This document shows, piece by piece, positions 5,941 to 9,138 of a DNA stretch of 9,138 nt. The notes below the pieces were generated by a model. That model was given only the letters and a program-made list of their open reading frames with translations. It searched no databases and was not told the origin of the DNA. Made by a program: the position numbers and the translations under genes. Numbering within the stretch: the first letter of the stretch is position 1; the number at the start of each line of letters is the position of its first letter. Source of the stretch: Pelotomaculum sp. (GTDB lineage Bacteria > Bacillota > Desulfotomaculia > Desulfotomaculales > Pelotomaculaceae); assembly GCA_003489345.1 (NCBI GenBank), contig DNIT01000186.1, forward strand, positions 1 to 9,138, in the 5' to 3' direction.

Positions 5941-7179
5941 CTACTGCCCGTCGCCTGCACTGCTCCCGCTCAAGTAGCCGGTGGAGAAAGCGATCTGCAG
6001 GTTGAACCCCCCGGTCAAAGCGTCTACATCGATGACCTCGCCGGCAAAATATAGCCCCCTGATTATTTTCGACTCCAGCGTGGAAGGATTGATTTCTTTG
6101 ACGCTCACCCCGCCGCCGGTCACAATAGCCTCGTTAAGCGACCGGGTACCGGTCACTGTTACCGCCAGGTTTTTCAGAACGCTCACCAGTTCCTCCCGTT
6201 CGCCCCTGGTCACCTGGGCCCCCTGCCTGCTGCCGTCAACGCCCGCCAGGACGAGTATAACCGGCGCCAGCCGTTGAGGGAGAATAACGCTCAGTGTATT
6301 TTTCAGAGACCTGGCCGGGTGTTGCTGCAACTGATCCTGCAGTAACTTTTTAAGCCCTTCACCCGGCCAACCGGGTTTTAAATCAATTATTAAGTCCAGC
6401 GGGAAACTGAAATGTTTGGTCAAAAAGCTGCTGAGGTTTAAAACTGCCGGACCGGACAGGCCGAAATGCGTGAACAGAAGCTCACCGGACTGCTCAGCTT
6501 TGACGCGGCCACCGGTAGCCACGCGCAGCATCACACGGTCCAAAGCCAGACCCTGCAACTCCCGCACCCAACCATCCCGTACCACCAGCGGAACCAGAGC
6601 GGGCCGCGGTCCAACAATGGTGTGCCCCAACCGGCGGGCCATCCGGTAGCCGTCCCCGCTTGAGCCGGTCTGTTGGTAAGAGGCTCCACCGGTAGCAACC
6701 AGCACGCTCCGGCCCTTAACCCTGGTGTTATCAGACAGAAGAGCGCCAGCGGCCTGCCCGTCCCTGGACAGCAACTGCCTCACTCCGGAATTATACCGGA
6801 CTTCCACCCCGCTGTCCTGAAGGTGTTTTTGCAGGGCTTTCAGGACAGCGCCGGACTGGCCGGAGGCGGGAAACACCCTGCCGTCCGCCTCCACCCTGGC
6901 TTGAATGCCCAGAGTCTGAAAGAGCTGCATTAAATGGCGGCCGGCAAAAGCATTTAGAGCGCTATATAAGAATTTCCCGTTCGTAACAATATTTCTGCCA
7001 AAAGCCTCGCCGTCGCTGTCGTTGGTAAAATTGCACCTGCCGCCGCCGGTGAGTGCCAGCTTTTTGCCCAGCCTGTCGTTCTTCTCCAGCAGGACTACCT
7101 TTAAACCCTTCCTGGCGGCAACGGCCGCTCCCAACATACCGGCCGGCCCACCCCCCACAACAACCAGGTCATACTCCAC
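5941..7179 (-). CDS. BaiN/HI0933-type NAD(P)/FAD-dependent oxidoreductase
   Basis: A flavoprotein of the HI0933/YhiN/BaiN family, whose members are soluble FAD enzymes with mostly unassigned physiological substrates. From the chosen start, an N-terminal Rossmann motif VVVGGGPAG lies at 6-14, with the ribose-binding acid E32 after it. The family signature GGGRCNFTN lies at 45-53, VLVATGGASYQQTGSSGDGY in the middle, and the FAD-binding end GLYFAGEVIDVDALTGGFNL at about 375-394. The frame is open upstream to 7290, but a strong site, GGAGGTGAG, lies 8 nt before the GTG at 7179. That start gives 412 aa, the usual family length, with the dinucleotide motif at the very N-terminus. A TTGGTT-17-TATAAT promoter lies just upstream. 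I cannot name its substrate. Confidence 0.92.
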   Translation of the reverse strand: MEYDLVVVGGGPAGMLGAAVAARKGLKVVLLEKNDRLGKKLALTGGGRCNFTNDSDGEAFGRNIVTNGKFLYSALNAFAGRHLMQLFQTLGIQARVEADGRVFPASGQSGAVLKALQKHLQDSGVEVRYNSGVRQLLSRDGQAAGALLSDNTRVKGRSVLVATGGASYQQTGSSGDGYRMARRLGHTIVGPRPALVPLVVRDGWVRELQGLALDRVMLRVATGGRVKAEQSGELLFTHFGLSGPAVLNLSSFLTKHFSFPLDLIIDLKPGWPGEGLKKLLQDQLQQHPARSLKNTLSVILPQRLAPVILVLAGVDGSRQGAQVTRGEREELVSVLKNLAVTVTGTRSLNEAIVTGGGVSVKEINPSTLESKIIRGLYFAGEVIDVDALTGGFNLQIAFSTGYLSGSSAGDGQ

Positions 7180-7215
7180 CGGCCTCACCTCCGGTACGTT
7201 CCATTTTTTTCTTTC

Positions 7216-7244
7216 ATTATAAACGCAAAAACGGCAAAAACCAA
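7216..7244 (-). promoter_or_regulatory. Sigma-A promoter of the FAD oxidoreductase
   Basis: On the minus strand TTGGTT (7244-7239), a 17-nt spacer and a perfect TATAAT (7221-7216) lie about 37 nt upstream of the GTG start at 7179, leaving a short leader. The promoter falls inside the longer open frame, which supports the downstream start. Confidence 0.7.
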
Positions 7245-7305
7245 ATATGCCGGAGAAACACTGCAATACAACCAGAATAAACCGGGGCATTAGATCTCTG
7301 GTACG

Positions 7306-7333
7306 TTGTTAATCCGGTGTCATTTGTTACAAT
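7306..7333 (+). promoter_or_regulatory. Possible promoter of the GNAT-like gene
   Basis: TTGTTA (7306-7311), a 16-nt spacer and TACAAT (7328-7333) precede the start codon at 7372. Each hexamer has one or two mismatches to the sigma-A consensus and the spacer is slightly short, so this is a moderate call. Confidence 0.5.
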
Positions 7334-7371
7334 ATGTATAGGTAGCAAAATCATGAGGGAAGGGTTGGGGG

Positions 7372-7704
7372 ATGTACGACCGGATCCAGGGTATTACGGA
7401 GACGGAAAAATATTTTGGAGACAGGCCGGCTGTCGTCTACAAGTTCGGCCGGGGTATCAAAATAATAGGTTTTAAGTACGGTAACCATTTGGATCTCAGA
7501 GTACTGACCATAGGCAACAACCACAAACGAAAAGGGCTTGGCGAGGGGGCGCTAAGACAGCTCCGGCCCCGCTTCAAGATCATTACGGTAAACGAGATTT
7601 ATGAGGAGACGCTGCCCTTCTGGTTGAAAATGAAAGAACGCGGGTTGATTGACCGCATAGGGACAGTCAAACTAACCCGCGTCTACGATCATATCGATGC
7701 TTAA
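7372..7704 (+). CDS. Small GNAT-like protein of unknown substrate
   Basis: A 110-aa cytoplasmic protein without signal peptide or membrane segment. The segment HKRKGLGEGAL (51-61) resembles the acetyl-CoA-binding motif A of GNAT acetyltransferases (R/Q-x-x-G-x-G). The later segment LPFWLKMKERGLI (81-93) resembles the FW-x-K-x-G end of that fold. The N-terminal strands are abbreviated compared with the usual 140-180 aa, so it would be a minimal or degenerate member. The ATG at 7372 follows GAGGGAAGGG with a 7-nt gap. Its stop codon directly abuts that of the convergent thioesterase. It could instead belong to an uncharacterised conserved family of this clade. The coding call is firm; the function is tentative. 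Confidence 0.72.
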   Translation: MYDRIQGITETEKYFGDRPAVVYKFGRGIKIIGFKYGNHLDLRVLTIGNNHKRKGLGEGALRQLRPRFKIITVNEIYEETLPFWLKMKERGLIDRIGTVKLTRVYDHIDA

Positions 7705-8079
7705 TCACTTCCCGGCACCCGGACGGTAGGCCAGCCCCTCCGCCAGCGCTACCAGATCGCCCTTTTCATCCGTAACCTCCAGGCGGTATAAGCCGGTTTT
7801 CCTGGTCCGGTTTTCCTCGCGGGCAATTCCGGTCAGCAACGCGCCGCTGGTAGTGGCCTTCAGGTAGTGTATGTTCACATTGAGGCCAAGGGCTACAGGA
7901 CCGTGTGAGTTGCTGGCCGCCGCGAATACCAGGTCCGCCAGGCCGAATACGGCGCTGCCGTGCGTAACCCCGGCGCCGTTTAAGAGTTCCGGGGTAACTT
8001 GCATGGTAGCGCGGGCGTAGCCTTCCTTCATCTCAATAAGTTCAATTCCCAAATGCCGGGCGAAGGCATCCTTCGCCAA
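7705..8079 (-). CDS. PaaI-type hotdog-fold thioesterase
   Basis: A 124-aa single-domain hotdog protein of the PaaI/YbgC-like acyl-CoA thioesterase group, expected to hydrolyse acyl- or aryl-CoA esters in the cytoplasm as an oligomer. The helix-and-turn signature LLNGAGVTHGSAVFGLADLVFA (32-53) holds the residues expected at the active site: N34, H40-G41 and D49. A second core strand, LNVNIHYLKAT, lies at about 66-76. The start is doubtful. TTG at 8079 has only a weak upstream AGG site, whereas a strong GGAGGGTG lies farther up near 8127. The frame between, reading KTKDSFETGRER, looks like a natural N-terminus but contains no ordinary start codon. The substrate is unknown. Confidence 0.87.
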   Translation of the reverse strand: MAKDAFARHLGIELIEMKEGYARATMQVTPELLNGAGVTHGSAVFGLADLVFAAASNSHGPVALGLNVNIHYLKATTSGALLTGIAREENRTRKTGLYRLEVTDEKGDLVALAEGLAYRPGAGK

Positions 8080-8153
8080 GCGTTCCCTGCCCGTTTCAAA
8101 ACTGTCTTTCGTCTTAACTCACACCCTCCAAATAAACAACATCATTCTACCAG

Positions 8154-8183
8154 AAAAAGACCTCCTCATGAAGATCTCTTTTT
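8154..8183. terminator. Possible bidirectional hairpin between minus-strand genes
   Basis: AAAAAGA (8154-8160) and TCTTTTT (8177-8183) are exact inverted repeats 16 nt apart, with some further pairing inside. A T-run therefore ends the hairpin on either strand. It overlaps the last codons of the small membrane protein and would separate that gene from the thioesterase. The stem is AT-rich, so terminator strength is uncertain. Confidence 0.45.
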
Positions 8184-8357
8184 ATGAACATATTTATAGT
8201 AAACGAAGACAAACAACCCATACAGCGGGATCATCAACCACAGCTTGAGCCTTTCATTAATGGGCAGGGCAAAGACTATGAACCCTAAAACTATGACCGC
8301 CCAAACCGGCCAGCGCCATTTGGCCGCTTCTTTTTTTCCAACTTTTTTCAATTTCAT
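8166..8357 (-). CDS. Small two-helix membrane protein, function unknown
   Basis: A 63-aa protein I do not recognise. A lysine-rich N-terminus (KLKKVGKKEAAKWRW) precedes a first hydrophobic helix (VWAVIVLGFIVFALPI, about 18-33 from this start). A short charged turn (NERLK) follows, then a second helix (LWLMIPLYGLFVFVYYKY) and a basic tail (VHKKRSS). The charge pattern predicts both ends in the cytoplasm. The ATG at 8357 is preferred over the adjacent GTG at 8360, but no strong ribosome binding site is visible, only GGGTG. It is divergent from the MntR-type regulator, with 162 nt between them. Coding is plausible from composition and membrane topology but not proven. Confidence 0.55.
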   Translation of the reverse strand: MKLKKVGKKEAAKWRWPVWAVIVLGFIVFALPINERLKLWLMIPLYGLFVFVYYKYVHKKRSS

Positions 8358-8428
8358 CACCCGGTTTGAACTTCTACATGATTTACAAAAATCCTCCAGG
8401 CAGATGACTTATTAACCCTGTTTTTTCT

Positions 8429-8434
8429 TATAAT
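8429..8434 (+). promoter_or_regulatory. Possible -10 element for mntR
   Basis: A perfect TATAAT lies 85 nt before the TTG start of mntR. The -35 region is poor: ATGACT lies 19 nt upstream and no good match lies at 17 nt, so the promoter would be weak or activator-dependent. The CCTTAAG element at 8473-8479 would lie about 40 nt downstream of the transcription start. Confidence 0.4.
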
Positions 8435-8519
8435 CTTCCATAGGATGTGCAAGATTAAGTCTATTTTTTCATCCTTAAGCATATACTTTACAACCTTTGT
8501 AGCTAAAGCGGGTGATCCA

Positions 8520-8978
8520 TTGAAAAAAGGATTTTTCACCTTTCGTGAATACATGAAAAAAGACGACCTGCTGACCGCATCCATGGAAGATTACCTGGAA
8601 ATGATCTACCGGTTGTCCCAATATATCGGTTTCACCAGGATCCATGACCTGGCGGCGGCCCTCAACGTGCAACCACCTTCCGCTACCAAAATGGTCCAAA
8701 AGCTTGCTGACGCAGGGGTTGTCAATTATGAGAAATACGGCATAGTATTATTAAGCGATAAGGGTAAGGAAATAGGCGAAGCCCTACTGGAGCGGCATCA
8801 GATTATCGAAGACTTTTTAAAGCTATTGGGAATAATCGAAAATGTGCTTGAAGAAACCGAAAAAATTGAGCATACCATCAGTACTAAAACCCTGGAATGT
8901 ATAGCCGATTTTGTCCAATTCTTAAAAAACAGCCCGGATTTAATTAAAGAATTTGAAACCTATAGAGTGAACAAATGA
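8520..8978 (+). CDS. mntR: MntR-type manganese-dependent regulator (DtxR family)
   Basis: A 152-aa metal-responsive transcription factor: N-terminal winged helix-turn-helix (about 22-82, with PPSATKMVQKL as the recognition region) and a helical metal-binding/dimerisation domain. There is no SH3-like third domain, as in MntR. Aligned by eye to Bacillus subtilis MntR, all six manganese ligands are kept: D24 and E27 in MEDYLE, H93 in ERHQ, and E114, E117 and H118 in ETEKIEH (D8, E11, H77, E99, E102, H103 in B. subtilis). The aspartate at the first position is the manganese-selective state. The TTG at 8520 is chosen because AAGCGGGTGATC, a long match to the anti-Shine-Dalgarno, lies at the right spacing; the ATG at 8553 has no such site. 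It probably represses uptake genes, such as one beyond the right edge. Confidence 0.9.
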   Translation: MKKGFFTFREYMKKDDLLTASMEDYLEMIYRLSQYIGFTRIHDLAAALNVQPPSATKMVQKLADAGVVNYEKYGIVLLSDKGKEIGEALLERHQIIEDFLKLLGIIENVLEETEKIEHTISTKTLECIADFVQFLKNSPDLIKEFETYRVNK

Positions 8979-9138
8979 TAGTCAGGGTAACCAGCGGTAC
9001 ACTTTCTCCATAACTATTTTCAATATTAAGTTTAATATAAACAAAAATTTACTTGCAGATTCTCCGGGTGCCGGAAGGAAAGACTCCAGCTTGGTCCAGC
9101 ATAATGTAAAACGCAGTACCTTATCCCAAGAATGAAAT
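8979..9138. other. Gene-free right edge downstream of mntR
   Basis: No open frame with a ribosome binding site is visible in these 160 nt. An AT-rich section (9010-9052) contains a perfect palindrome at 9023-9038. A GC-rich section follows, with a small TCCGG-GTG-CCGGA hairpin at about 9061-9073. This looks like a promoter/operator plus the start of a leader for a gene that begins beyond the window. I do not recognise a known riboswitch in the visible part. Confidence 0.45.
9023..9038. promoter_or_regulatory. Perfect 7-2-7 palindrome, possible operator
   Basis: ATATTAA-GT-TTAATAT is an exact inverted repeat, overlapped by a second imperfect one, GTTTA-ATA-TAAAC (9030-9042). It lies 45 nt downstream of the mntR stop codon in otherwise unassigned DNA. 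It could be an operator for a dimeric repressor, possibly MntR itself, or it may simply reflect local AT richness. Confidence 0.4.

Noticed and set aside
7180..7290. N-terminal extension of the FAD oxidoreductase (MPRFILVVLQCF...)
   Set aside because: The extension looks like a hydrophobic leader, but a sigma-A promoter and a strong ribosome binding site fall inside it. The GTG at 7179 gives the family's usual length with the GGGPAG motif at the N-terminus.
8357..8584. 75-codon minus-strand frame between the small membrane protein and mntR
   Set aside because: It overlaps the mntR start and promoter region, has no start signal, and reads through the mntR ribosome binding site in antisense.
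8475..8699. 74-codon minus-strand frame opposite mntR
   Set aside because: It is antisense to the conserved DNA-binding region of mntR, with no ribosome binding site.

Overview
The window looks like a chromosomal segment of a spore-forming Firmicute, probably of the Peptococcaceae / Desulfotomaculum-Pelotomaculum type. This is inferred from the ytxC-thrS gene pair (ytxC also precedes thrS in Bacillus), a tRNA-dependent T-box leader, a yybP-ykoY manganese riboswitch, consensus sigma-A promoters, strong Shine-Dalgarno sites, frequent GTG/TTG starts and moderate GC. I see no phage, insertion sequence, CRISPR array, rRNA or tRNA gene.

Left part (1-5830), all on the minus strand. Reading from right to left, a sigma-A promoter and Mn2+-type riboswitch lead into a CaCA-family cation exchanger (5606-4608). 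Next come the membrane metalloprotease htpX (4524-3679), a 350-nt gene-free spacer with a hairpin repeat, and ytxC (3319-2426). A perfect consensus promoter then drives a threonine T-box leader and thrS (to 130). The first 129 nt hold no recognisable gene, only one copy of a 20-nt dispersed repeat whose other copy lies at 3598-3617.

Middle part (5941-8080). A BaiN/HI0933-type FAD oxidoreductase (minus) is divergent from a 110-aa GNAT-like protein (plus). The GNAT-like gene converges on a PaaI-type hotdog thioesterase (minus), and the two stop codons abut with no base between them.

Right part (8154-9138). A two-helix small membrane protein (minus) is divergent from a DtxR-family regulator (plus) that retains every manganese-ligand position of Bacillus MntR. 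The last 160 nt hold no gene but contain a perfect palindrome and a small hairpin, probably the regulatory region of a gene beyond the edge.

The main theme is manganese homeostasis. An MntR-type sensor sits about 3 kb from a cation exchanger controlled by a Mn2+ riboswitch, which suggests that this exchanger exports Mn2+ rather than acting as a generic Na+/Ca2+ antiporter. The rest is mostly housekeeping: threonyl-tRNA charging, membrane protein quality control and a sporulation-associated protein. I found no convincing wholly new system. The items most worth following up are the riboswitch-exchanger pairing, the dispersed intergenic repeats and the palindrome downstream of mntR.
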